NCBI RefSeq assembly: GCF_018598585.1
Contig: NZ_JAHESD010000042.1
Span: forward strand, 7,766 to 51,757
Length of the DNA: 43,992 nt
DNA from: Chryseosolibacter indicum
GTDB taxonomy: Bacteria; Bacteroidota; Bacteroidia; Cytophagales; Cyclobacteriaceae
Direction of reading: 5' to 3'
The notes under the pieces are model-generated. The model worked only from the letters and a program-made list of their open reading frames with translations, searched no databases and was not told where the DNA came from. This document shows, in pieces, positions 7,706-16,984 of this stretch. The position numbers and the translations under genes are program-made. The stretch's first letter is position 1; each line of letters starts with the position of its first letter.

Positions 7706-10700
7706 ATGAGATTAGCTAAATGCTTTACCCTAGGCGCTATACTTGTGGTCGGTGCACTGTGCAGTGCGTATGCACAAACTGTTAATCGTACTTCAGGTAA
7801 CGACCAAGTGGGGTCAACGAATGAATTTATTTTCTATACCAACAATAATCCCAACTTCCGGTTCGTGCGCTGGGACGTATATGGAAACTATACTATTGAA
7901 TATAGTGCGAACAATGTCATCCGTTTACATTGGAACAGTACGACAGCCCCTTCTAGTGTAATTGCAATTTATGATGATATTAGCAAAGGGCGATATGGAT
8001 TAACAGCAAGTTATAATGTAACACTAACTTACCCTCCTCCACCTGTAGCGCCTTCCGCTCTGGTGGCAACAACAGTATCGTCCGCTCAGATCAATTTGCG
8101 ATGGACCGACAATTCCTTGACTGAAGCAAGCTTTATTATTGAGCGATCGCTGACATCAGGCAGCGGATTTGCACAGATCGGCACTACTGCGGCGAACACC
8201 ACATCATATTCAAATACTGGGCTAGCAGGGAACACTAAGTATTATTATCGCATCCGGGCAGTCGACAAGTATAGTAGTAGATCGGCCTATACGGCTGAGG
8301 CATCGGCCACAACGCTAATGACTCCTCCTTCTGCACCAAGCAATCTGGCTGTAACGGCGGCGTCCTCAACGCAGATCAATTTAACGTGGACTGATAACTC
8401 CTCTAATGAAACTGGATTCCAAATAGAGCGGTCGTTAATATCCGGGAGTGGATTCACGTTGGTAACTACAACCGGTGCGAATATTACTTCATACTTGAAC
8501 AGCGGGCTGACTGCAAGCACGCAATATTTTTATCGCGTGCGAGCAATTAACGCTGGCGGTAACTCCGCTTATACATTGGAATCCAATACGACTACATTAC
8601 CAACCCCTCCATCGCCACCAAGCAACCTTTCAGCAGCGATGGTATCCTCCACACAGATTAATTTAACGTGGACTGATAACTCCACTAATGAAAGTGGATT
8701 TCAAATTGAGCGATCGTTAACTTCCGGCGGTGGTTTCTCATTAGTGACTACAACAAGTGCAAATATTACTTCATACTCGAACAGCGGGCTGACTGCAAGC
8801 ACGCAATATTTTTATCGCGTTCGAGCAATCAATACTGGGGGCAACTCAACATATACATTAGAAGCCAATGCGACTACATTGCCCACCCCACCCTCGGCGC
8901 CTACTAATCTGGCTGCAGTAACAGCATCAGCCACACAGATCAATTTAACCTGGACCGATAATTCGACTAATGAAACAGGATTTGAAATTGAACGCTCCTT
9001 GACATCGGAGAGCGGGTTTACATTACTCGCAGCGACGGTGGCTGATGTGACCTCGTATGCCAACATTAATTGTACGGCGAACACACAATATTTTTATCGT
9101 GTACGAGCTATTAACACGGGTGGCAATTCGGATTATACGCCACAGGCTAGTGCAACCACATCACCAAACCATCCCTCGGCACCGACCAACCTGGTTGCAA
9201 CTACTGTATCCTCAACAGAGATCAATTTAACGTGGATCGACAATGCTTCCAACGAAACAGGATTCCAAATTGAACGATCGTTGACATCGGGGAGCGGGTT
9301 TACACTACTCACAACAACGGCGCCAAATGTGACTTCTTACGGCAACATAGGCTGCACAGCGAACACAAAATATTTTTATCGTGTACGAGCTGTCAATACT
9401 GGTGGTAATTCCGACTATACTCCCCAGGCCAATGCAACCACCTTGCCTAACCCTCCATCGGCACCCACCAATCTCGTAGCAACGACGGTATCATCCACAC
9501 AGATCAATTTGACTTGGACCGACAATGTCACTGACGAAACGGGATTTAAGATTGAACGATCGCTCACATCCGGAAGCGGGTTTACATTGGTATTCACAAC
9601 AGCAGCAAATGCGACTTCATACTCGAACACCGGTTTGATCTCAGGCACGCGATATTTCTATCGGGTGCAGGCGATTAATACTGGTGGTAATTCGGATTAT
9701 ACTTCCGAAGCCAGTGCCACCACAGAGCAGAACACTCCCGCTGCACCAAGTCAAATACAAGGGACACCTACTTCAGCCTCCTCCATAGTTCTCACTTGGT
9801 GGGATAATTCACATAACGAGACCGGCTTTCAGATTGAGCGGGTAAAAAACGGGGAAAACGTTTATGCTATCATTGGCACGGTAACGGCTAATGTCACTAC
9901 ATTTAATGATACGGGACTTGAACCCGGTACGGTTTACTATTATGTAGTTAGAGCGTTTAATTCGGCAGGGAGCGCCGCGAGCTATTCATCAAGCGTGCTG
10001 ACATATCCTGCTGCACCGAGTGGATTGACAGCACAGGCTACGTCAGCCTCATCCATAACGCTAAACTGGACAGCTCCTGAAAATTCAAATACAACTGAAT
10101 TTCAAGTTGAGCGTTCGACTGCTCAAGCTAGTGGTTTTGTGCTTTTAAGCTCCCCACGGGGAGATGCCAGAAGTTTTGTTGATGACGGGCTTTCTGAAGG
10201 GACAACTTATTTTTATAGGATTCGAGCAAAAAGCAACAGCGGCACGTCTGCATACACGCCCGTTACCAACGCGAAGACTTTTTATACTCCCGCTGCGCCA
10301 AGTGAACTTATAACCCAGGCTACTTCGGCCACGTCCGTGACATTGAACTGGAGGGATAATTCTGATAATGAAACGGGATTCCACATTGAGCGTTCGGTCA
10401 TTGAGGGTAGTGGATTCGAGACTGTAACCGTTGCCCCTGCCAATGCTACAAGTTTTGTGGATGGAGGTCTGTTGGACGGAACGACCTATTTTTACCGCAT
10501 CCGATCAACAAATGCTACCGGTAACTCTGCTTACACTGTCGTTGCCAGCGCGAAGACCGAGCTAGTATCTGCCGTGCTCACAGATGTGCTTGACGTTTGG
10601 GCGTTTCAATATAGGTACGACTCTAGAAACAGGATGATCGCCAAAAAGGTACCAGGTGCATTGTGGACCTATATGGTATATAATAACCTGGATCAATTGA

Positions 10701-13700
10701 TAATGACGCAAGACGGCAATCAAAGAAAGGATGGTAAGAATGAATGGACTTTTACAAAATATGATGAACTTAACAGACCTGTTCTTACCGGCATTGTTGA
10801 CATGGGAAGTATGACGCTAGAGACAATAAGACAAGAGGTTAAAAATTCGACAGTTTATTATGAAACGAGAGGAACAAGTATTCATGGCTATACAAATAAT
10901 TCGTACCCTAACGTTTCTGACGAAAGCAAGTACCTTACTGTAACTTATTATGATGATTATAATTTCAGAGCATTATATAACTCTTCAGAATTTAACTTCA
11001 GACCGAATGAGCTTCCGGCGGAAGACTCAGAGGAAGGACAAGAGACAGCAGAAAATCTTTTAGTCAAGGGACAAGTCACAGGCACAAAAGTGCGTATGCT
11101 CACTTCGGCATCATGGCTCAAATCGGTTAACTATTATGATGACAAATACCGCCTCATCCAGGCAGTAGCAGAGAATCCGAAAGGTTTTGAAGTGACAACC
11201 AATGTGTATGACTTTGTAGGAAAGGTGCGTCGTACGAAGACGTCTCTGTTTACAGGACAGCCCGTTCAATGGAAAAATTTTGTTGGCGCTGAAACACAGG
11301 GAGATGTTCTTCAATCAACAATAGCCGGAACATGGGGAACCGGAGCTTCATCCGTTCAAACACTTCCGGCAAATGCGGATGGATGGGTAGAGGTAACGGT
11401 GATCCAAAGTTCTCCTGCTTTTCAGTTTGGACTTTCAGACCAGGATGAAAACGCGAGGACTACCACGCTTGACTACGCCCTTCAGGTATCCAACGGTGGG
11501 TTACGGGCCTATGAAAATGGCGTGGCAGTAGGCACGAATGGTATTTCACAACCAGGTGATGTCCTTCGGGTCGAACGCATCAATGGATGGATTTACTACA
11601 AAAGAAATGGTACAGTTTTTCATATATCTGAACGATCCAAAGCGATACCAGTTTACACTTCTCTTGTTGTTGATGTGTCTTTTAATGGTATAGGAGCGAA
11701 ACTTGTGAAGGGTAAAGTATCTAATGCTTTTATTGTTCCCTCACCAGGAACAGCAACACCATTTACTGTACTGCAGTCCTTTACAAAACGTTTTGTTTAT
11801 GACCACGCAGGAAGGCTCATTGATACCTGGCATAGCACCAATTCAGGAGATGAAATACTGTTGGCAAGAAATGAATACAATGAACTCGGCCAGCTTGTTG
11901 ATAAAAAACTTCATAGTACGGATGGATATACCTTCAAGCAGTCTATTGACTATCGTTACAACATTCGCGGCTGGCTTACCTCCATTAACAATGCTGAGCT
12001 TACTTCAACCAATAACAACAACACCAATGATGATGCGAATGACTTCTTTGGTATAAATCTGGCCTACAACGAAGATATTAAAACCGGAAATGCAAGTTCG
12101 GATCCAACACAAGATCTTCGCCAGTATAACGGAAACATCTCTGCCATGAAATGGAGCAGCAACCAGGGGCTTGGTGATATCAAGGCATCCGCATATAATT
12201 TTAGGTATGATGCCATGAATCGCCTGAAAGATGCTATTCATAAACAATCATCTGCAACAGATGTATGGCAGGCAGGACAGTACGATGAGCGTGGAATCGT
12301 ATATGATCTGAATGGTAACATTAAGAATTTACAGCGCAAAGGAGAGAATGGTGTAACAATAGATAACCTCACGTACAACTATGGTACAGGTGCTACCTTG
12401 AGCAATAAACTACTCTTCGTAACAGACAATACCAGTAATGTAATAGACAAGCGTAAGGGCTTTTTGGACGGCAGTACCAGTGGCAATGATTATACCTACG
12501 ATGCAAATGGTAATATGCTTACCGACAGGAATAAAGGCATAACGTCGAGCATCATATACAATCATCTTAACTTACCTGAGCAGGTAACAAGAAGTGGAGG
12601 TACGTTATTCTACCTGTATGATGCTACAGGAAAGAAGCACGCGCAAATGGCCACTTTTAGCTTTAATGATAAGAAGCATACGGAATATGTAGGCCCGTGG
12701 GTGTTCGAAAATGACGAGCCTCAGTTTCTCCAGCATGAAGAAGGCAGGGTAATGTTAATGCAAGAGGAATTGGTGATGGAAAATGGTGCCGATAATACTT
12801 CGGCATTTACGCCAACACCTGGGATAGTTGTAACAGCGGAGACACTAAATGAGGAGAAGTATGTAAAGGTTGCTCCGGCGGTAGGGGAGTCAATTGATAA
12901 AAGAGGTGTGATGATAGGAAACCCTGTAGGTGTTGAAGAAGGGCAGAAGTATAAATACAGGATAAAAGGATATTCAAACAATTCACGTATAGGGAGATTG
13001 TATGTTAAGGGCAACACTGCCGACCTGATATGGCAGGGCGGTGGGCTTCCAATTGGCGTAAATAATGAATCTTGGATTGAATGTACTTTTACGATTCCTC
13101 AAGGTGTTTCGGAAATAAGCTTGGGTATTTTGTTTGCAGGCAGTGCGGTCGCAGCAGCTTCTGATTTTGCAAATATTAATGCTATTGAATTGCATGCGAT
13201 AAAAGCGAGCTCACCGGAATATCAGTATGACATAAAGGATCATTTGGGGAACGTGCGTGTGACCTTTACTGCGAAGGAGGAGGTAGATGCAGTAAAGGCT
13301 ACTATGGAGGATACAAATGCATCGACAGAGGAAAGCAGCTTCTTGTATTATGATGAAGCAATTAAAGTTAATCACCCCTTATTTGATAAAACAAATGATA
13401 ATACGACAGCAGCCACATATTACGCAACACGACTGACAGGTGGAAACACCAATGCCAGACATGGCCTTGCGAAAACGCTAAGTGTGATGCCAGGGGATGT
13501 AATAAACATGGAGGTGTATGCAAAGTACCTTGATACAAACCCGGCAAACTGGACTGCAGCACTGACTGATTTCATGACTGGTATTGCTATGGGTACTGCA
13601 CCGGCAGGAGCTATTGTTGATAGAGGAGCTGCGGGTAGTTTAGGAACATCTACATTTCCCTTTGAAGGAATATTGAGTAAGGCAGGAGATACAGGCGAAG

Positions 13701-14785
13701 GACCAAAAGCCGACCTGAACTTCATCGTTTTTGACAGAAACTATAATTTTAAGGATGGTGGATTTGTAAGAATATCCTCCAATCCAAGAGAAACAGGAAC
13801 TAATGTTGCGCATGAGTTACTTTCGAGAACATATGTGGCAAAAGAAGCCGGATACATATATATTTACCTCAGCAACGAGAACGAAACTCCCGTTGAGGTG
13901 TTCTTTGATGACTTTAAGGTGGAGCATGTGAAGTCTCCTGTTCTACAAACGCAGGATTACTATCCGTTCGGTCTCGCCTTTAACTCGTACTCAAGGGAGA
14001 ATGCAGTAGCTCAAGACTACCTTTACAACGGAAAAGAAATACAAAACGAGTTGGGTCTCGGATGGTATGATTACGGAGCCAGGATGTACATGGCTGATAT
14101 CGGTCGATGGGGTGTAATAGATCCTCTTGCTGATAAGATGAGAAGATGGAGTCCCTACAATTATGCGTTCGACAATCCAATCCGATTCATAGATCCAGAC
14201 GGTATGGCTCCGACAGGTCCTGGTCCCCACGCCTACGGAGGCAACCCTTTAAATTTAATGGCTCGGTCGATGGGTCAGTATTTCCAAGCTGCCGGAAAGG
14301 CAATTGATAACTTGGGGGCAAAAGTTGAAGCTTTCTTTTCTTTCGGTAAAGAAGCAGAAGGAAAAAATGGGGAAGTAAAAGGAAATGTTGCTAATGAAAC
14401 TCGAACAACGATAACAGCTTCTACAACAGTAGAAGATTTTTTCACACCTACGGCCGATAATAAACAGGTGTCATCATCTCCAGTCGATGTTAGTGTTAAA
14501 ACAACAAATGAGACTAAAACAACGGTCAGCGGTAAGGTAACAGTTGAAGGTGTCGATGTTCATATGAAGAATGTGACAAGCCAGGATAATTCCACTGGTG
14601 AAGTCAACAACACTACAACGATAACTGTTGGAAAAGATCAAACCGGACTTTTTGCTGAGAGTGGGACAAAAGGAACTAAAGCTGGAGTAAGAACAGAACA
14701 AAAAGTTGAAGCGGGTGGCTGGTTTATCAAATTTGGTGGTAGCGCATCAGTAGGAACTGATGAAAAAAGCAGAGCGAATGATTAG
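7706..14785 (+). CDS. Giant exported FN3-array RHS protein with variable C-terminal tail
   Basis: A 2359-aa protein with a Sec signal (1-24, ending SAYAQ), one Ig/PKD-like domain (about 25-113), and nine fibronectin type III domains (about 115-952, 94-residue period). The RHS/YD-repeat body starts at about residue 955 (DVWAFQYRYDSRNRMIAKKV). The conserved DHLGNVRVTF and PGDVINMEVYAKYLD blocks follow, then the RHS-associated core (DYYPFGLAF, NGKEIQNELGLGWYDYGARM, then NPIRFIDPDGM, ending near 2167). The remaining ~190 residues form a Thr/Val-rich variable tail with no nuclease or deaminase motif I recognise. In RHS systems the core processes and encloses the tail, which is the effector. The RHS body lacks its own DUF6443 start, found instead in the preceding 274-aa gene. 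The stop overlaps the lipoprotein gene by 26 bp, so the two are probably co-translated. Confidence 0.85.
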   Translation: MRLAKCFTLGAILVVGALCSAYAQTVNRTSGNDQVGSTNEFIFYTNNNPNFRFVRWDVYGNYTIEYSANNVIRLHWNSTTAPSSVIAIYDDISKGRYGLTASYNVTLTYPPPPVAPSALVATTVSSAQINLRWTDNSLTEASFIIERSLTSGSGFAQIGTTAANTTSYSNTGLAGNTKYYYRIRAVDKYSSRSAYTAEASATTLMTPPSAPSNLAVTAASSTQINLTWTDNSSNETGFQIERSLISGSGFTLVTTTGANITSYLNSGLTASTQYFYRVRAINAGGNSAYTLESNTTTLPTPPSPPSNLSAAMVSSTQINLTWTDNSTNESGFQIERSLTSGGGFSLVTTTSANITSYSNSGLTASTQYFYRVRAINTGGNSTYTLEANATTLPTPPSAPTNLAAVTASATQINLTWTDNSTNETGFEIERSLTSESGFTLLAATVADVTSYANINCTANTQYFYRVRAINTGGNSDYTPQASATTSPNHPSAPTNLVATTVSSTEINLTWIDNASNETGFQIERSLTSGSGFTLLTTTAPNVTSYGNIGCTANTKYFYRVRAVNTGGNSDYTPQANATTLPNPPSAPTNLVATTVSSTQINLTWTDNVTDETGFKIERSLTSGSGFTLVFTTAANATSYSNTGLISGTRYFYRVQAINTGGNSDYTSEASATTEQNTPAAPSQIQGTPTSASSIVLTWWDNSHNETGFQIERVKNGENVYAIIGTVTANVTTFNDTGLEPGTVYYYVVRAFNSAGSAASYSSSVLTYPAAPSGLTAQATSASSITLNWTAPENSNTTEFQVERSTAQASGFVLLSSPRGDARSFVDDGLSEGTTYFYRIRAKSNSGTSAYTPVTNAKTFYTPAAPSELITQATSATSVTLNWRDNSDNETGFHIERSVIEGSGFETVTVAPANATSFVDGGLLDGTTYFYRIRSTNATGNSAYTVVASAKTELVSAVLTDVLDVWAFQYRYDSRNRMIAKKVPGALWTYMVYNNLDQLIMTQDGNQRKDGKNEWTFTKYDELNRPVLTGIVDMGSMTLETIRQEVKNSTVYYETRGTSIHGYTNNSYPNVSDESKYLTVTYYDDYNFRALYNSSEFNFRPNELPAEDSEEGQETAENLLVKGQVTGTKVRMLTSASWLKSVNYYDDKYRLIQAVAENPKGFEVTTNVYDFVGKVRRTKTSLFTGQPVQWKNFVGAETQGDVLQSTIAGTWGTGASSVQTLPANADGWVEVTVIQSSPAFQFGLSDQDENARTTTLDYALQVSNGGLRAYENGVAVGTNGISQPGDVLRVERINGWIYYKRNGTVFHISERSKAIPVYTSLVVDVSFNGIGAKLVKGKVSNAFIVPSPGTATPFTVLQSFTKRFVYDHAGRLIDTWHSTNSGDEILLARNEYNELGQLVDKKLHSTDGYTFKQSIDYRYNIRGWLTSINNAELTSTNNNNTNDDANDFFGINLAYNEDIKTGNASSDPTQDLRQYNGNISAMKWSSNQGLGDIKASAYNFRYDAMNRLKDAIHKQSSATDVWQAGQYDERGIVYDLNGNIKNLQRKGENGVTIDNLTYNYGTGATLSNKLLFVTDNTSNVIDKRKGFLDGSTSGNDYTYDANGNMLTDRNKGITSSIIYNHLNLPEQVTRSGGTLFYLYDATGKKHAQMATFSFNDKKHTEYVGPWVFENDEPQFLQHEEGRVMLMQEELVMENGADNTSAFTPTPGIVVTAETLNEEKYVKVAPAVGESIDKRGVMIGNPVGVEEGQKYKYRIKGYSNNSRIGRLYVKGNTADLIWQGGGLPIGVNNESWIECTFTIPQGVSEISLGILFAGSAVAAASDFANINAIELHAIKASSPEYQYDIKDHLGNVRVTFTAKEEVDAVKATMEDTNASTEESSFLYYDEAIKVNHPLFDKTNDNTTAATYYATRLTGGNTNARHGLAKTLSVMPGDVINMEVYAKYLDTNPANWTAALTDFMTGIAMGTAPAGAIVDRGAAGSLGTSTFPFEGILSKAGDTGEGPKADLNFIVFDRNYNFKDGGFVRISSNPRETGTNVAHELLSRTYVAKEAGYIYIYLSNENETPVEVFFDDFKVEHVKSPVLQTQDYYPFGLAFNSYSRENAVAQDYLYNGKEIQNELGLGWYDYGARMYMADIGRWGVIDPLADKMRRWSPYNYAFDNPIRFIDPDGMAPTGPGPHAYGGNPLNLMARSMGQYFQAAGKAIDNLGAKVEAFFSFGKEAEGKNGEVKGNVANETRTTITASTTVEDFFTPTADNKQVSSSPVDVSVKTTNETKTTVSGKVTVEGVDVHMKNVTSQDNSTGEVNNTTTITVGKDQTGLFAESGTKGTKAGVRTEQKVEAGGWFIKFGGSASVGTDEKSRAND
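8048..10562 (+). repeat. Nine in-frame FN3 repeats, period 282 bp
   Basis: FN3 units begin at about 8048, 8330, 8612, 8894, 9176, 9458, 9740, 10010 and 10292. The spacing is exactly 282 bp except for one 270-bp unit. Each unit carries INLTWTDN, an ETGFQIERS-type segment and YFYRVRAIN. Units 2 and 3 share about 50 bases with two differences (8497-8546 against 8779-8828), showing recent duplication or gene conversion. Units 7-9 are more diverged. Confidence 0.9.
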
Positions 14786-15554
14786 AATTAGATACATATT
14801 AATTTTTGGCGTAATCATCTTTTCTTCGTGTGATGGATTGAAGAATAAGGAAGAGCAAGTTGAAGCGTTGCAAAATCAAAATCAGCTTTCCGTGGTAAAT
14901 GGAGATACATTGGAAACGGGATTTTGGATGCATGACGGTGGGATCAATGCCGTATCGAAAAGTGGAGCTTATACAGACGGGTATAAAACTGGGAAATGGA
15001 TTTACAGAGTGAAGGGGGACTCAGTTAGCTTTATATGGAATATCTTCAATGAAAAGGGTATAAAGATGAACATTCCAGATCATCTTAAGCCAATCAATGA
15101 TGTCAAACTTCCTGTACTATTCCAAGCTGATGTTGATGACAGCGATGACAACACTTACTTAATTTTATTGAGATATAATCTTAAGGAGATGAAGTCTTCA
15201 GCCTATGATTACATATATCAGTACAACGAATCCTGGAAAAGCAATACCGAAGAAAAATTGTTGTCAAAGGAGTTTAAGAAATTTTACTTTGAAGGGATCG
15301 AGATATTTAGGGTAAAGGTTGAGACCGAAAGGAGATCGAAGTACGAAGCAACTTCCTATATTTTTGTTGTGAAGGATTATTTGTATGACCTAACGTACAA
15401 GAACGACATTGATAAAAGCAGCGCAATTGACTCGGAGATTTTCAATGATGTTCTTTATAGTATGCAGTGTGAGAACGTTGACTTGTTTGATTACAACAGT
15501 AAGAAATATTTGAAGGAAGAAAACGTAGAATTTAAAAGTGATCCAATTAATTAG
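14760..15554 (+). CDS. Lipoprotein encoded next to the RHS tail (candidate immunity protein)
   Basis: A 264-aa predicted lipoprotein with a basic N-terminus, hydrophobic run YILIFGVIIF and lipobox FSSC with Cys24. The mature part starts with a short helical linker. A MORN-like GYKTGKWIYRVKGD segment follows, then an acidic/aromatic domain I do not recognise. Starts at 14760 and 14778 are in the same frame and both give a working signal. The gene overlaps the 3' end of the FN3-RHS gene, which carries a variable tail. Polymorphic toxin genes are usually followed by their immunity gene, so a protective role is a reasonable but unproven inference. DUF3592 gene follows 49 bp later. Confidence 0.7.
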   Translation: MKKAERMIRIRYILIFGVIIFSSCDGLKNKEEQVEALQNQNQLSVVNGDTLETGFWMHDGGINAVSKSGAYTDGYKTGKWIYRVKGDSVSFIWNIFNEKGIKMNIPDHLKPINDVKLPVLFQADVDDSDDNTYLILLRYNLKEMKSSAYDYIYQYNESWKSNTEEKLLSKEFKKFYFEGIEIFRVKVETERRSKYEATSYIFVVKDYLYDLTYKNDIDKSSAIDSEIFNDVLYSMQCENVDLFDYNSKKYLKEENVEFKSDPIN

Positions 15555-15603
15555 CGCCCGCTTCTGCAGTACATACCCAAACTTGATGAAATAAGTAACA
15601 GCA

Positions 15604-16050
15604 ATGATCGCGAGGCAGATTGTGTTTCTTTCTTTAGTTGCTATAACCATTGGATTTATACTCTGGAGAGCAGGGAGAAGGACTCTAGCCAAAGGCAAAT
15701 TATCGGAAGCGACAATTGTAAAAAATGTTTTCTCCCCTAATGAACTTACGCTAATCCAAAATGAGCTGGGCATCGATGATGATGAGTCTGGGACTTACTA
15801 TCCTGTTATTCAATTCTTGACGGAGAAAAATGAACTCATCACTAGGCAATTAAGCATTGGATTTAATCCGCCAAAGTCCGTAGGAAGCAAGTTCTCTGTT
15901 ATTTACAACCCTAGCGATCCGAGTGATATCGTGACCTATCCGAGAATCCAGCTTGAAGTGATTCCTAAATCATTGATGGCTATTGGTGTAACAGGGCTAG
16001 TTGTAGTTGTGCTTGACGTCTTTGAGATAGTGAACATTATCCCGAACTAA
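15604..16050 (+). CDS. DUF3592-like membrane protein
   Basis: A 148-aa protein with two predicted membrane helices (about residues 6-23 and 122-144). They flank an extramembrane beta domain containing GTYYPVIQFLTEKNELITRQ and GSKFSVIYNPSDPSDIV. This is the usual DUF3592 layout: two helices, a Y-Y-P-V-I-x-F strand, and a V-x-Y-x-P-x-x-P segment. Molecular function is unknown for the family, but its members recur downstream of polymorphic toxins. It follows the RHS lipoprotein on the same strand and could be a second accessory or immunity gene. A terminator-like hairpin follows at 16077. Confidence 0.7.
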   Translation: MIARQIVFLSLVAITIGFILWRAGRRTLAKGKLSEATIVKNVFSPNELTLIQNELGIDDDESGTYYPVIQFLTEKNELITRQLSIGFNPPKSVGSKFSVIYNPSDPSDIVTYPRIQLEVIPKSLMAIGVTGLVVVVLDVFEIVNIIPN

Positions 16051-16076
16051 GGCAAGGACTTTACTTAACATCAGAG

Positions 16077-16109
16077 AGGACGTTCGAAAGGGCGTCCTTT
16101 AATTTTTTC
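16077..16109 (+). terminator. Terminator-like hairpin after the DUF3592 gene
   Basis: The stem AGGACG (16077-16082) pairs with CGTCCT (16093-16098) and is followed by TTAATTTTTT on the plus strand. It lies inside the 3' codons of the convergent XRE remnant and would end the RHS-lipoprotein-DUF3592 transcript. Confidence 0.55.
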
Positions 16110-16375
16110 TTACCGATGAAGGCATCGAGTACAGCGTAGAAGGCAATCTTATCTTTTTTGTTGAGCTGTTCAATGAAGGCAAGTTTTTCTGCGAGAGACT
16201 TATCGAACGAGTTTACATCCTTAAACACCTGATCAGCCTGGAACAGATCAATCAGTTCCACGTCCATTGCTTTAGCAATCTTTACTACTGAGGAGAAAGC
16301 CGGATCTGTCTTCCCGTTTTCAATCCGCGAGTAATTACCGGTATCCATTTTACAGGCCAGGGCCACTTCCCCTTT

Positions 16376-16413
16376 GCTGGCGCACGCCTGTGGCGTGTGC
16401 CATATAATCCAGC
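16376..16413. mobile_element. 38-bp palindromic element inserted in an HTH gene
   Basis: On the minus strand it starts GCTGG and ends CCAGC. Inside are near-perfect arms GGCACACGCC and GGCGTGCGCC around ACA, with an ATTATAT bulge. An AGC triplet is present at both junctions. Excising it restores an XRE domain frame (see the regulator at 16061). This is the expected signature of a small REP/MITE-like palindromic insertion. No transposase is nearby and no second copy is seen in the window. Confidence 0.55.
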
Positions 16414-16585
16414 GCTGATGTAAGTCTTCTTCTTGCGAATTGGTATGCATGAGCCTTGACTTCACGTTATAATTAAAGCGATGAAAATAGAATAGCGACT
16501 CTGTTTCAACGTATATTTCACAGAACATACTTTTAAGACTTGCAGATTCTTTTTTCCTTGATGAGAAAAGTAACAAAAAAATCAA

Positions 16586-16984
16586 GACATAAAAATGCTT
16601 CTACCGCACTTGTTTCTCATCAATACTTTAGCAATATCTTATAATTAAGTATGTCAACTTTAGGTTAACATGTACCTGGATGGAATAAGGCTGTTCGAAT
16701 AAGCCTTTGAGCCTTTACTCCATTTCAGCACAGTTCCCTTTTCCTTGAGGAGAAGGGCCAGGGATGAGGTGAACGAAGCCCGAACGAATCGCGACCGAAG
16801 CGATACCTCTTACGTCTGCACAGAATGACAAAAACAATGTTCAACATCATTTACAAATCATTACGTTCATCTGCATCCATTCACGTTCATTCAAAATCAT
16901 AAAGCTGCGTCTGGCCATGGCTATAGGTTGTAATCGAATTGCCGCGGCGGGTGCTGCGGAATGTAAACACAAACCCTATATTTT
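16586..16984. other. Intergenic stretch with a dispersed repeat and a possible operator
   Basis: No gene is seen. At 16735-16775 lies a diverged copy of the repeat at 2094-2137. Further on are the words ACGTCTGCACAGAATGAC and short ATTCACGTTCATT-type words. At about 16941-16958 the sequence CCGCG-N7-CTGCGG resembles the promoter motif of the two other paralogs (35063-35087 and 37206-37230). This is upstream of paralog 1. Confidence 0.45.

Larger units (their letters stand above)
16061..16585 (-). pseudogene. XRE-family regulator broken by a palindromic insertion
   Basis: The C-terminal two thirds are a good XRE protein: GEVALACKMDTGNYSRIENG, then KTDPAFSSVVKIAKAMDVEL, then a helical tail. 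Upstream of GEVALACKM the frame reads unlike any HTH (HQRWIIWHTPQACASK). The +1 frame there encodes IRKKKTYIS, the missing first helix. Removing a 38-bp palindromic segment (16376-16413) joins the frames into IRKKKTYISKGEVALACKM, a normal HTH. The +1 frame meets a TGA before any ATG, so a second small indel near 16435-16445 is likely (dropping one A would give MHTIRKKKTYIS). The open frame to 16585 is therefore a fusion created by mutation, and the regulator is probably inactive. Confidence 0.65.

Noticed and set aside
8048-10562. Regular repeats that might suggest a CRISPR-like array
   Set aside because: The period is 282 bp, the repeats are coding and in frame, and each encodes an FN3 domain.
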